From Hydractinia symbiolongicarpus (taxonomy: Eukaryota > Cnidaria > Hydrozoa > Anthoathecata > Hydractiniidae): a DNA stretch of 64,000 bases. Position numbers and translations under genes: made by a program. Shown here one piece after another: positions 1-9,680 of this stretch. Position 1 is the first letter of the stretch. Every line of letters starts with the position of its first letter. The notes beneath the pieces are model-generated. The model had not been told where the DNA came from, did no database searches, and saw nothing but the letters and a program-made list of their open reading frames with translations. Location: contig NC_079876.1 of assembly GCF_029227915.1 (NCBI RefSeq), forward strand, positions 23,434,001-23,498,000. The letters run 5' to 3'.

Positions 1-828
1 TAATTGCCTTCTTTGAGGCTATCCATTTAGACAGTTTGATGTACGATGAACCTCTTGTTAGTCTGAATTTGTGGAAGTCTACGTCGAGGATGATTTCAGA
101 GATTGTAAAGCCACTCTAAGGTAGTGCTGGATTTTCAACATGTATTTTAACCTGGGTAAATATCCTATCCAGTGCGTCATCTACGTCGTTACCCTGGAAG
201 ACTGACGTCATGTTGCTAGTGAAAACGTTATTCACCTCGATATACTTCTTATCGTTGGCCTCCTCCGGGTTTGTCCTGTTATGAGCATGCTTATGTTCCT
301 GTGGTGTAAAATCTTGCCTCAGCTGTTCTTAGAGATAGTTTTCTTCAGCCTCCCGTTCATAACCGTACGTTTGAGGACCGCATAGGTTCTCTTGACCCCC
401 TCTTTTATAGGCTTTGGAGCGGCTTCCACAATCCAATTATAAAATCCCTTCATACCATCCCTTACAGCAGAACGATTTTTCGACATCTCCTGTTTCTCGA
501 ATAGGTCCATATTGCATGGAGGTAATACTCAGTTATGCCATTCCCTGATTTTACCCCCGATAGTTGGACGGACCTTCGCCATCTCCTGCTTCTCAAATAT
601 ATCCATATCCCCTGGTACCATAGGCTTAGCTGGTTGTTTAGGTGGCCTCCAAGCATACTGCTGTACATCCCCCGATGTTGGTGTAACTGGAACCCTTTTA
701 GGTGGTCTCCGGGCGTATTGTGGTACATTCAATAAAGAAATTAATTTAGCCTTGCGTAGCCTCTAATACCCGGTTAAACCACGGCTTTTAGTTTGATCAC
801 GTAATTGTTTCACAGTATATGTGTTCAT
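1..828 (-). pseudogene. Polinton-type polymerase gene, 5' part, broken, runs off the window
   Basis: The frame starts at 828 and reads towards the left edge. The first ~32 codons resemble a SAP DNA-binding motif (TVKQLRDQ, then KSRGL, then a basic stretch and KLISLL), interrupted by an in-frame TAG. A Pro/Arg-rich linker follows, then two successive copies of an IFEKQEM/LFEKQEM motif, the second followed by a short Trp- and Pro-containing segment. A stop lies at about 529, the frame shifts near 325, and another stop lies at 116-118. The left end reads FHKFRLTRGSSYIKLSKWI. I recall this arrangement from cnidarian Polinton proteins carrying a protein-primed B-family DNA polymerase farther downstream, but no polymerase domain lies inside the window. 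The element identity is supported by the upstream spacer, which matches 57.1-57.4 kb beside other Polinton-like genes. Not expected to make a functional protein. Confidence 0.5.
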
Positions 829-1110
829 TTTTTTATTGTATGGATTTTTACTTTGTCGGAAGATTTCATTCTGCTCGACCTGGCGTGTCTTTACTGCGCA
901 TGCGTTGATTTTCGATGATGTAAGCACTTTATAGGGAATTCCTTCTGCGCTAGAATATTGGACTCATTTGCTGCATTTTATGACGTCATTAAATTTTATA
1001 GCTCAATATGGTATTGTACCGTAGGGTACTGGATATTCAGGCACTTGCTGTGACGTCACTGCGTTCGCGCACGCGACTGCGCCAGAAGGAACATTTTATA
1101 CTCTCTTGTG
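829..1110. promoter_or_regulatory. Polinton spacer with CRE-type sites and AATAAA start motif
   Basis: This spacer precedes the minus-strand gene starting at 828, whose ATG is preceded by AATAAA with a 3-base gap. Palindromic TGACGTCA octamers lie at 981-988 and 1051-1058, and another outside the conserved part at 1210-1217. A CGCATGCG palindrome lies near 900. The block from about 840 to 1105 aligns by eye to the reverse complement of 57,110-57,430, including the motifs ACTTTGTCNGAAGATTTCAT, TGCGCATGCGTT and CGACTGNGCNAGAAGGAACA. The match ends just where the repeat-protein gene would begin, so this copy is truncated near 1,105. A bidirectional promoter role is inferred. Confidence 0.55.
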
Positions 1111-4100
1111 TTTATAAATTTTGCAAAATTTGAAAATATCTCCTTGAATTTGCCAGTTTAGGAATCTTGTAGCAGTTAAAACTATTAGAAATTCAATGTA
1201 ATCTTCTAATGACGTCACAAACATCGGTAGACACCAATGATGGGTATACTTTCTTAGTCTACGACAAAAGATCCATTAGTTGAGTACATGTGGCCACACC
1301 TCCGCCGTTGGTTTTACACTGCTAGGACGATTATTATTATTATTGTTCTTATAGTTCTACACATGGGTTTTTTTCAAAACCTAAATTATAAGACAGTTCT
1401 AGACACAGTACCTTTCACATTCGATTACCTTTGTTTTTTGTCTTTGTTGTTTAAACATTGTGTCGTCTGAAAGTAGATGGTTTATGAATGAGTTGAACTG
1501 TTAAATCATTATCCAGTTGCGTGTAATGTCAACTTTTATATGTTTCTTTGTTATATTTCCACGAATAACGTCTTTTTGCTTTTGTGTTTTGTTGTAGACA
1601 GGTTGATGAGAAAAATCTAGTATGTGTTGTTACTTAAAAAAGAATTACCTTTGTTTTTGTATGATAAATTCCATGATATCAAACTTCCTTGCTGCGAAGC
1701 TGTAGTCACTGTGACAAAATAGTTAACAAAGAATTATTTTCTTGTTATATTAAAGTCGTTTGATGAATGGAAATAAATAATAAATTCTCATTCTAAGAAG
1801 GACAATCTGTTGTACCTATGTAACATATACACACACAAGTTATGAAAAAAGAATGTAATAAAAAGTACAATTTAAATTATTTATTTGTATACAGTACGTT
1901 CAAAAGTTATATTGATCAAATAACAGAATAAATAAATAAATTAATAATACTATTTTTGAATTTTGAGAGATTTTCTGAGTTTACGTCATTCATAGCTATA
2001 GCAATAAGTTAGATTTAAACCATCTTTTATTATTTATCATTTTCATCATACGCATTTTGTTTTTCGTATTTAATTTTGTTAACTCTTCTATTGTTCCACA
2101 TGAAAATTTAACTCTTCTGCTAATTCATTTATCAACAAAGGCTTTTTTTAATTTTAATAAGTAAGAGCAAATATTATTAAAAGCAAAATAATCATCTTTT
2201 TCCTAATAATGTCGGTTTCAACGCAACTTTCCCGACTATGTGGAAAATGTGTGTGGAGGTCGTCTCCATGTTTTATTACCTAATTTCTATGTATATGCAG
2301 TTTGCAACCATACTGAAGGGTGTGAATTAGGACGCAGCAATCATTGTCTGTCACTTGCTATCTTTCCATAGCGTCCCATCATATGAAAACCAATTGTAAG
2401 CGTTATCAGCGAATTTTATTTTTTAAAAACAATAGTTAAAATCTTACTGTTGGAGAGTCTCTAATAAAAAATAGTGTCACCTAACTAGTTTTTTTAGTGT
2501 ACGGTTGGTCGAATGTGTTTAGATGACAGAAACGTTCCCAGACAAGACTAGTAAATTATTTTGGCTACCCAGCCGAAAACTCGTATGTGCGATGTGACTT
2601 ATGAGAGCCTTTCATATCAAGTTGCGCAATAATTACTTTTAAATAAAAACACAAATAAACGAAACTGCTATTAAGTTTAATAATACCGTTTCCAATCTTA
2701 ACCATTATTTTGTGAGGACCTGTATCTTCGGAAATTATAAACAACACTTTTGTGTTGTCATAAAACGACTAACTATCTTCCCATTGGGCATAATAAAGTC
2801 TTACAGTCGTCTTTTATGCGTCTTTTTAAGACATCAAAAGTCGTCTTTTTCGGAAATTTATTTGAGACGTCTTTGTATAACGTCTCAAATATGTCTCAGC
2901 GAAACGCAAAAGACATCTTTATTTAGTACTAACAAAGGATAAAACAGTTAAACGTAACTAGTTCCATACAATGAAATAAATGTAAAAATAGTTTAAATAC
3001 AATAAATATAAAAACATTTGTAAAAAAACTTCCTAATAATTTTCCACCAAATTGACAAACAAGAAATCAGCACAATTCAGTAAGAATTTTAGAAAAAAAA
3101 ACAGTAAAACGTAGTTCACACCAGTGGATTAAGATCTAACACAGTTTAACGGGTTCAGTAAACCAATATTTTGAACACCTTTCGTGCTGAGAAGTGGATG
3201 TTCACATCAGCGAGTGACGTGAGTAAATAATCTTTCAGCATGGCTCCGGCAATCAAAAGCAGCTCGGACGAAAAAGATTTCATTTGTGCATACTGGCTTT
3301 TAAAGAGAAAAAAAAAACGCAAAAGATATGGGTTAGACCAATATTAGAAAATAGAGAGAAAAGGTCACTTCAAGACATGCGTTATCACTCAATCTTCGTT
3401 TTCTTGCCAGCGGAGAATCCAAGCAGTCATTATCCTTTTCTCACCGAATAGGTAAATCCACTGTTTCGCAAATTATTTCCGAAACATGCGAAATCATATA
3501 TCAGGTTCTTTGAGATTAGAGGTATTTTTCCCATAATGTTAAACTTTTGTCTTTTTATTATAATAACAAGTCTGCTTTTTAACATGGTTTGTAATTTATC
3601 TTTACATAATTTCAACAGAACGTAGGTGGCATATTCGGTTTCTCTTTGATCACTGAGCTAACCACCGCGCTAAATATAAAAAAGTTTTAATCTTTTTGTA
3701 ATCCAGCACTTAAGCAACTTATTATTTTCAACGGAGCTAAGATATTTACTCAGTGTAACCAAAATTTGTCACCCACTGTTCACAGCTGCCATCTTTGTCT
3801 CAATAAGTCGGGTATCATAGAGATGAATGTTTAAAGTTGATTCAACTGTCATGTACATATCTAGCTATAAAAAGTATGTGTATATATATATTATGAGTTT
3901 ATTAGACATCTTGCTTTTGAACTAAGAAATTTACATAATATCAACCAATCGTCAGCCACCGATGCTAATTCTGTTGTCTAAATGATGAAACATGGTGCTA
4001 CAATTCCATGCATTCTTGTTACAGACATTGGTAGACTGCTGAAAATTTAAAATCTGGAGAATCAGCAGTTCAATTTCAATAAACAGTGCATTGAAGGAGC

Positions 4101-4919
4101 TTGATATGAATTTATAAACTGTACATTACTTTTTTGTATGAATTTATTATGTGTTTGTTGTATATATATAAATAATATATATAATATATAAATAATATAT
4201 AATAATATATCATTTTTTGTTGCATTCAAACATAGTTTGTTACAAAATCATTCTGTTTTATTTGTTGTTCAACGTAAGGCTTTTATACTATAGATATATC
4301 ATCTTATTATTTATATTTTTGTCAAAAGTTTAACATAATTTTAAAACTGCCACAATGCAAAGAAAAAAGCTTACCGAAAAGGTCTTCGAATACATTTGTG
4401 TCGGTTTTAATGTCAGGCCGCAATTTCGGATAATAATACTAATCAAGCTACTAATCAAGTAGTTACAAGCTCCAGAAAAATTTGTTCCTTAGCGATAAAA
4501 TTCTAGCTGGCTTCACTTTGAGATTAAAAAAAGGAAATTTAGAACACATCTGTTTCTTCTACGTCTATTGTTTCTTATAAATTGATTAAGTTAGAACTGC
4601 TTAAGTTTAAGGGCAAGGCGATTGAGTGACCAGGATTCTGGGATCAATTTGAGGCGTCCATGAATAAAAATAAGTCATTTTCAGATATAGACAAGTTTTA
4701 AGTTTAATTTTAATTGATAATTTTAATATTTCAAAAAGGAAAACCCCTCAAGTTTTGATTCAGACTTTCATTAAAAAGACTTTGGAAATTTTTATTGCAA
4801 TGACGTCTTTAAAAATTCATCGTTAAGTTTTTATCGATTTGCTTTCATCGCCTACCATGGTGGGGACATGCCATCGCTTTTTGCCAACAACATAAAGAAA
4901 TAAAAAGGTTTCAAATAAG
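1111..4919. other. AT-rich non-coding stretch
   Basis: No convincing gene. Open frames are short and have no recognisable motif. Near 2,800-2,920 the hexamers GTCTTT and AAGAC recur, including an imperfect foldback around GAGACGT and ACGTCTC. AT microsatellite patches occur near 3,880 and 4,160-4,210. Confidence 0.6.
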
Positions 4920-5390
4920 AAATTTCATTTGTTTTTTATGCTACAAAACCACTCACAAAAACCACAATGCCAAAAAGTGTCAAATGTCAAAAGATATTCT
5001 GACAAAGGAGTCACGCTTTCTTTTTGCCTCGACATTGGACAACTTGGGAGGGATTGGTTTGTGGAAAATACGGGACTGGTAAAAATCATGTATTTATAAA
5101 ACACGTTATTATAATGGAAATAAGCAAAACAGAGAAAAGCAACGAATTTTCTACAACTGTTTCTACTGACGAGAATTTTTGTATTCTTTTGCAACAAAGG
5201 CTCGGATATGCGGCAGAGAACGATATTATAACTCGCGGTATAAAATTTTGTTTGACAGTGGTAGTCAGATGTTATATGTTTCTGAAGATTTGTGCCTAAA
5301 ATTAAATTAAATCCTGTAACGATCAGAACGTGTGGTCAAATGAATTACACCAAGGAAATTAAACGTAGTACAATTTAGGGTAAAACATAA
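4920..5390 (+). pseudogene. LTR-retrotransposon gag/protease scrap (BEL/Pao-like)
   Basis: Around 5,250-5,360, read in two overlapping frames, lies a retropepsin-like segment: LFDSGSQ followed by a YVSE motif and later ...PVTIRTCGQMN. DSGSQ followed by a Ser-Tyr/Val-rich stretch is the active-site pattern of the peptidase domain in BEL/Pao Pol proteins. Upstream, weak Cys/His-containing segments (PQCQKV, HWTTWEGL) may be the decayed gag knuckle. At least one 1-base frameshift and several stops break it. No LTRs were recognised. Family assignment is by motif only; another retropepsin-bearing element is possible. Confidence 0.4.
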
Positions 5391-6019
5391 GTAGAGGGAA
5401 AATATTTTGTAAATGTTGAAGTAATATGTACTTTAACTCTTTGGATCTTTGTAACCACCAAGCAACCAGTACATTTTTAAAGCAAAACGACTTTCTCATA
5501 TTAAATCATTGGATTTGGAAGAAAGTAAAAATTTTTGCCTGAGGCTATAGGTGTGGTTCATCACCATTCGTTTTTAACAAGTAAATCAATTTTATAATGT
5601 TATAAAAGTTGATTTTAGGTTGGGTTTGGAGTGGTTCTCTTTTGAGTCTGGGGCTGGGAAGCCAAAATGGCGAAAGATATGTGGTTCTGTTGCCCCTCAA
5701 GCCAGACTACAAGGCAATTCCAGATAATTAGCTACAATAATTGTGCAAGAAGACTGAACAATAGACCTTTCCCTAATTTCCTAATTATGTCAAACTCAAT
5801 TAAAAAGGTCGATACTAAAATGATTCTTATTCCTAAGTTCCTTAGCAAAAGGTAGATAAATTACCTAATTTCGTAAATGAAAGAAACTAGTAAGATAAGA
5901 GTTTTTGATGCCTCTTCCTCAACTGCCCGACCTTTACTAAATGAATGTTTATATTCGGGGCCTAACCATCTGACAAAGTTTTTACTGTGTTTCTTAGATT
6001 TAAGTTAGTAAAACTCACA
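5391..6019. other. non-coding stretch
   Basis: I see no supported gene, RNA or structured repeat here. Confidence 0.5.
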
Positions 6020-6247
6020 TTAAGATAAAAACGAATTAATATCTTGCGATTTTTTATTAACATTATCAGATTTTATATCACGTATTATATCGTCCATGTA
6101 TCTGAAATATAACTTACTCAGCCAACCATTTGCTATATAAAGAGCTGGTGGGCTACCCATTGCCAACCCGTCCTTCTGTCGGTAATAACACTCACTGGTT
6201 AACATCAACACGTTTGCGTTACATATTGTAGCTACAATCGTGGACAA
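6020..6247 (-). pseudogene. Penelope-like reverse transcriptase fragment
   Basis: A 75-codon frame contains two RT core motifs in the right order: YRQKDGLAMGSP (template-grip region, compare Q-x-DG-x-AMGSP in Penelope-like RTs) and FRYMDDI (the catalytic Y/F-x-DD box). Only about a dozen residues separate ANGWLSK from the MDD box, fewer than expected for an RT palm, so an internal deletion is likely. No GIY-YIG domain is seen nearby. It differs in sequence from the better preserved Penelope copy at 28.5 kb, so it is probably a different family. Confidence 0.55.
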
Positions 6248-7202
6248 AAATATTAAAACTAAGGCAGTTTTTACTCATTATCCAAATATGGACAAAAGAG
6301 TCAAATGGTCAATACTCGGCAGCCGGCAGGCTGCAAAGTTGCTCCTTTAGCACACAAGCAGGGCAGGCAGAGAGTGTTGAAAAGTTGCTATTCACATTCT
6401 TTAGCACGCCCACACACCGACATAATTCACGTCGGTGACCACGAAGGCCCCGAAATTCGTGAATAATGGCCTTGCTGACGTCAGCAACAAATAGCACATT
6501 TTAAGAATTTTGTTTTTACCAAATAACCTAAGATCCGAAGTCCTAAGTCCACTCTGAACATTGGCAAGTGAACTTTGACAAGTTCAAGATGTGTGAATCT
6601 AATATAGAATGAGCCTACTCAATTACTTGTGATGGCGAACTTCGAAATTCGTTGTCTTGTCCAAACATATTGTGACCACTATTGTAGTTCTTTAAACGTT
6701 CCATTACTAACAGGCAAACTATTAGCACAATCCTTTTTGGCCTTTATAAGTGGAACATTGTTGAAAAGAGAACGAAACTGAAAAGTACCTGATCTGTTTC
6801 TGTTATTCAAATTTTCTCACATGGATTTTATTGATGAATTAATTTACATTCTTCAACCATTGCGAGCCAGTTCTGCTACTTTCTCCAACGTGATTATACG
6901 TTCCTCTTCTTTCAAAACTGGATATCATTTCCAACAAGAAACCCCACTTACAACGTAAAAGTACGATATAATAATATTCCAAAATAACGTAAACAAACGT
7001 ACACCAATCAAGTTTAAAAAGCTTGCTACGACGACTTGAAGCTTCATTAAGATTATGCTCCTCTTCAATGAATCCAAAAAAAAGTCGCTTTGATTTGAAG
7101 TCCACGTGATGCTCACCTGTATGTTAGTCCTAGATCGTTCTGCCCTAAAGCATGTTACACCCATACTATGACACTCTAAATTCACATTAATACAGTCACA
7201 TT
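6248..7202. other. non-coding stretch
   Basis: Two overlapping minus-strand frames at 6.84-7.19 kb have no recognisable domain and I do not call them genes. The end of the stretch contains repeated TCACATTAA words leading into the palindrome at 7,203. Confidence 0.45.
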
Positions 7203-7248
7203 AAGTCACATTAATCAGTTATCTTAAGATAACTGATTAATGTGACTT
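7203..7248. repeat. 46-bp perfect palindrome
   Basis: Two 23-base arms meet without a spacer at TTAA; the left arm starts AAGTCACATTAATCAG. Partial extensions (CACTCTAA on the left, TTAGAGTG on the right) suggest a once larger foldback element. The core GTTATCTTAAGATAAC with a nearby ATTAATGT recurs at 20.53-20.66 kb, so this is probably a dispersed palindromic repeat. It ends 17 bp before the Tigger-like element. Confidence 0.8.
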
Positions 7249-7267
7249 TAGAGTGCCTAAGAAGGTA

Positions 7268-7355
7268 CAGTTGAACTCATGTAATTCGAACTCCTATAAT
7301 TCGAAAACTCACTTAATTCGAACCCATGTAATTCGAAAAATCATGTAAATCGAAC
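7268..7355. repeat. subterminal direct repeats of the Tigger-like element
   Basis: Successive variants of a 16-17 bp unit ending in AATTCGAA (CTCATGTAATTCGAA, CTCCTATAATTCGAA, CTCACTTAATTCGAA, CCCATGTAATTCGAA, ATCATGTAAATCGAA) are spaced one and a half helical turns apart. At the right end the same unit occurs near 7,925-7,955. Such arrays usually bind transposase; here that is inferred. Confidence 0.7.
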
Positions 7356-7393
7356 AGATTTTCCGGTCCCATCAAGAAATTTTAATCATGTAA

Positions 7394-7822
7394 TTCGATG
7401 ATGAAACGAATGTTGTAGAAGATTTGAATCAAGATCTAGACCGATTACGAAAGATTAGACCTGACATTGCACCTGACGATCTGGATGTCGAATCGTTCAT
7501 TGATATAGATTTCAACGTTGTTACTAATGAATCACGCCCATTGTCTGTCAAAGAAATCGTGGATATGTATAAAAATCCGGAAGTAGAAGTCATCGATGAC
7601 GGCTCTTCAGACGACGAAAGTGCAGAGTGTCCTGATGATGAACCAATTCCACCCCCATCGCAAAATGAGATTGACGACGCAATCGAGACTCTCAAAAAGA
7701 TGACCCTTTTCGAATCATCGAACGTCATCCCATTGATTCAGAAGATCTCCGAAGAGATTTCCAAGAAACGAGAGCAGAAAATGAAACAATCAACAATCAA
7801 AGACTTTTTCGAAAAATTATGA
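7394..7822 (+). pseudogene. Tigger-like transposase, C-terminal remnant with PIP-box
   Basis: The frame is open from just after a stop at 7,391 to TGA at 7,822, about 142 codons, with no intact N-terminus. It is acidic in the middle (a DDGSSDDESAECPDDE-type run), then has a basic, helical tail ending KQSTIKDFFEKL. QSTIKDFF fits the PCNA-interacting consensus Q-x-x-(I/L/M)-x-x-F-F. Pogo-family transposases are known to bind PCNA through a C-terminal PIP-box, so position and sequence both fit. The DNA-binding CENP-B-type and DDE domains were lost by internal deletion, the left breakpoint lying near 7,390. Confidence 0.7.
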
Positions 7823-8000
7823 ATTTAGTATTTCATTATTCTAACTCGAAAATACAAAAAATAGTTCGAAAGTAAACCTGGGAAAGACTTTTTTCATCGA
7901 ATTAGGTCAAAAATATGAAAACTCATCTAGTTCGAAACTCATGTAATTCGAACAAAATTCTCGGTCCCTTGAGAATTCGAATTACATGAGTTCAACTGTA

Positions 8001-9078
8001 CTAAGATAGAAAATTAAATTGAATTAATGAATTTAAAAAAAAAATTAATAAAAAAAATATTGAAAGTAAAATGAATTTAAATTAAAAAAATCAAAGAAAA
8101 AATGAATTAAAAGTAAAATGAATTGAAATAAAAAAAAAAAAGCAGTGTGCCATCCCGCGATGTCCTTTGACCCATGTTGTCCGATATTTTGAACATCTAA
8201 ATAGCTGACGCGCAAGTTGAAAATGCAAACAAAGTAATGAAATCAGCTGCATCTGCTTTGAAGAAACTTGTTTCATCTCGCGAAAGTAACAATGAGCAGC
8301 AAAGAACTTCGCAAAAAAATTAACGCAGAGAAAAGTGATGATGAAACATATTGTGAGATGCTGCACAGACTACTGATACAAGTTCCCGATGGTGATGACA
8401 AGGATGATTTAAAGCTGCAGGTTCAACAATTAATAATTAATACCAAGCGAAATACAATGCAGTCACAACCCCTTCGTTTAAACCACGTGATGTCATCTAT
8501 TAGTTATTGAATAACTATTAGTTATTGGATAATATAGATATTATCATGTAATGAACAAGCGAGTTTATTCTAGGCTACATTTCAACAGTTAGAGCTGTCA
8601 TCGACGGGCTCTAACTGTCAAATCGTTTAGGCTTTTGTCAAAAAATGTTAAACACATGTTCCCTTCATCTTCATCTTTTTTATTGGCTCAAAATAAGTGT
8701 AGTTGGTCCACACATTATTTGCTTCTTAGTTCTAAAAGAAGATGCAAAAATCTTAGTGTGTACATTTTGGAATATTTTGCTTTTACCAAGTTTAAATAAG
8801 CGATTTGCTGCGTCAGCAGGATGTAATAGACGTCTAATTAACATGAACAGTTTATTTATACTGTAACAGCATATTTAAAAGGTTTCTCTGACTGGTATAG
8901 AGGAGGGGCCATCCATAAAGTAAGTGCACACTCAGAGGTCATCACCAAAAGATTTTGGTTAATGCGGTGACAAATAAAAAAATTTATATATATAATAAAC
9001 AAAAAATCTTTTCAGAGTTATTTTCCACGAAGCAATCACAAAAAATGTAAGTTTGTATGTCTAATAATTATGACTTGC
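8001..9078. other. non-coding stretch with small foldbacks
   Basis: A-rich sequence at 8,030-8,145. A 10-bp stem hairpin CAGTTAGAGC / GCTCTAACTG lies at 8586-8617. No gene recognised; the 80-codon frame at 8.27-8.51 kb has no known motif. Confidence 0.5.
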
Positions 9079-9147
9079 GATTCAGTCATCCAATTGGTAG
9101 GTTGCCCTGTTGACAGAGAAATGCAGGTTCGAATCCTGTCTGAATCA
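9079..9147 (+). tRNA. tRNA-like sequence, probably not a functional tRNA
   Basis: The 7-bp acceptor stem GATTCAG / CTGAATC is perfect and followed by a discriminator A. The T arm GCAGG-TTCGAAT-CCTGT has a canonical 7-base loop, giving a good B box GGTTCGAATCC. The D region contains CCAATTGGTAGG. The anticodon arm folds as CCCTG-TTGA-CAGAG, with one mismatch and only 4 loop bases, so no standard anticodon is available. It could be a tRNA pseudogene or the head of a tRNA-derived SINE. Confidence 0.4.
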
Positions 9148-9434
9148 ATTCGATTGTTTGATGGCTATTATAGAGATGTTTTTGTAAGTACATACTATGT
9201 TTTGTCCAACAAAGAAAAAATATAGAACACAATTTAATTTTTTGACATGGGGCTTAAATTAGATTGCTAAACAAAGGCACAATCTTTTTACAACGTTTAG
9301 TATTGGTTAATTTCATTGGACTGCATTTTAATCTTTATTTAAAACCAATTTTGAATTTGACAATTAATAGTATATACCTGACTTTTATTCATTCAAAACA
9401 TTCGTACTGTTTTGAGTTTTTTTATTGGATTTGT
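9148..9434. other. non-coding stretch
   Basis: No supported feature. Confidence 0.5.
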
Positions 9435-9593
9435 GCCTGCCCATGTTAAGCTAGAAGGTTTAGGACAATATGGGTAAAGGCTATATGCCTGCCCATGTTG
9501 TCCGAAAAGGTTTAGGACAATATGGGTAAAGGCTATATGCCTGTCCATATTGTCTGAGATAAATGTCTGCCCATGTTGTCTGAAAAGGTTTAG
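9435..9593. repeat. tandem 52-bp repeat, about three copies, each a potential hairpin
   Basis: Units start at 9435, 9487 and 9539 with GCCTGCCCATGTTGTCC. The second unit pairs CCCATGTTGTCC with GGACAATATGGG around a short loop. The first copy has diverged in one arm and the third is incomplete. Confidence 0.7.
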
Positions 9594-9680
9594 ATGAGGA
9601 TGAGATTTGCGTCACCTTCTAAATTAAATTAAATGGTCTTAATGTATTGTCAAAAAGGAAAGAAAATTGTGCAATAAATA

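Larger units (their letters stand above)
7266..8000. mobile_element. pogo/Tigger-type deletion derivative, 735 bp
   Basis: The ends are a perfect 25-bp inverted repeat (7266-7290 and 7976-8000) beginning TACAGTTGAACTC. The outer TA is probably the TA target duplication, leaving CAGT-type termini as in pogo/Tigger elements. Next to the left end are about five 16-bp-spaced direct repeats of the kind CATGTAATTCGAA, and the same words recur before the right end. Inside is the 3' end of a transposase frame. The catalytic DDE region is missing, so this copy could move only in trans. Confidence 0.8.
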
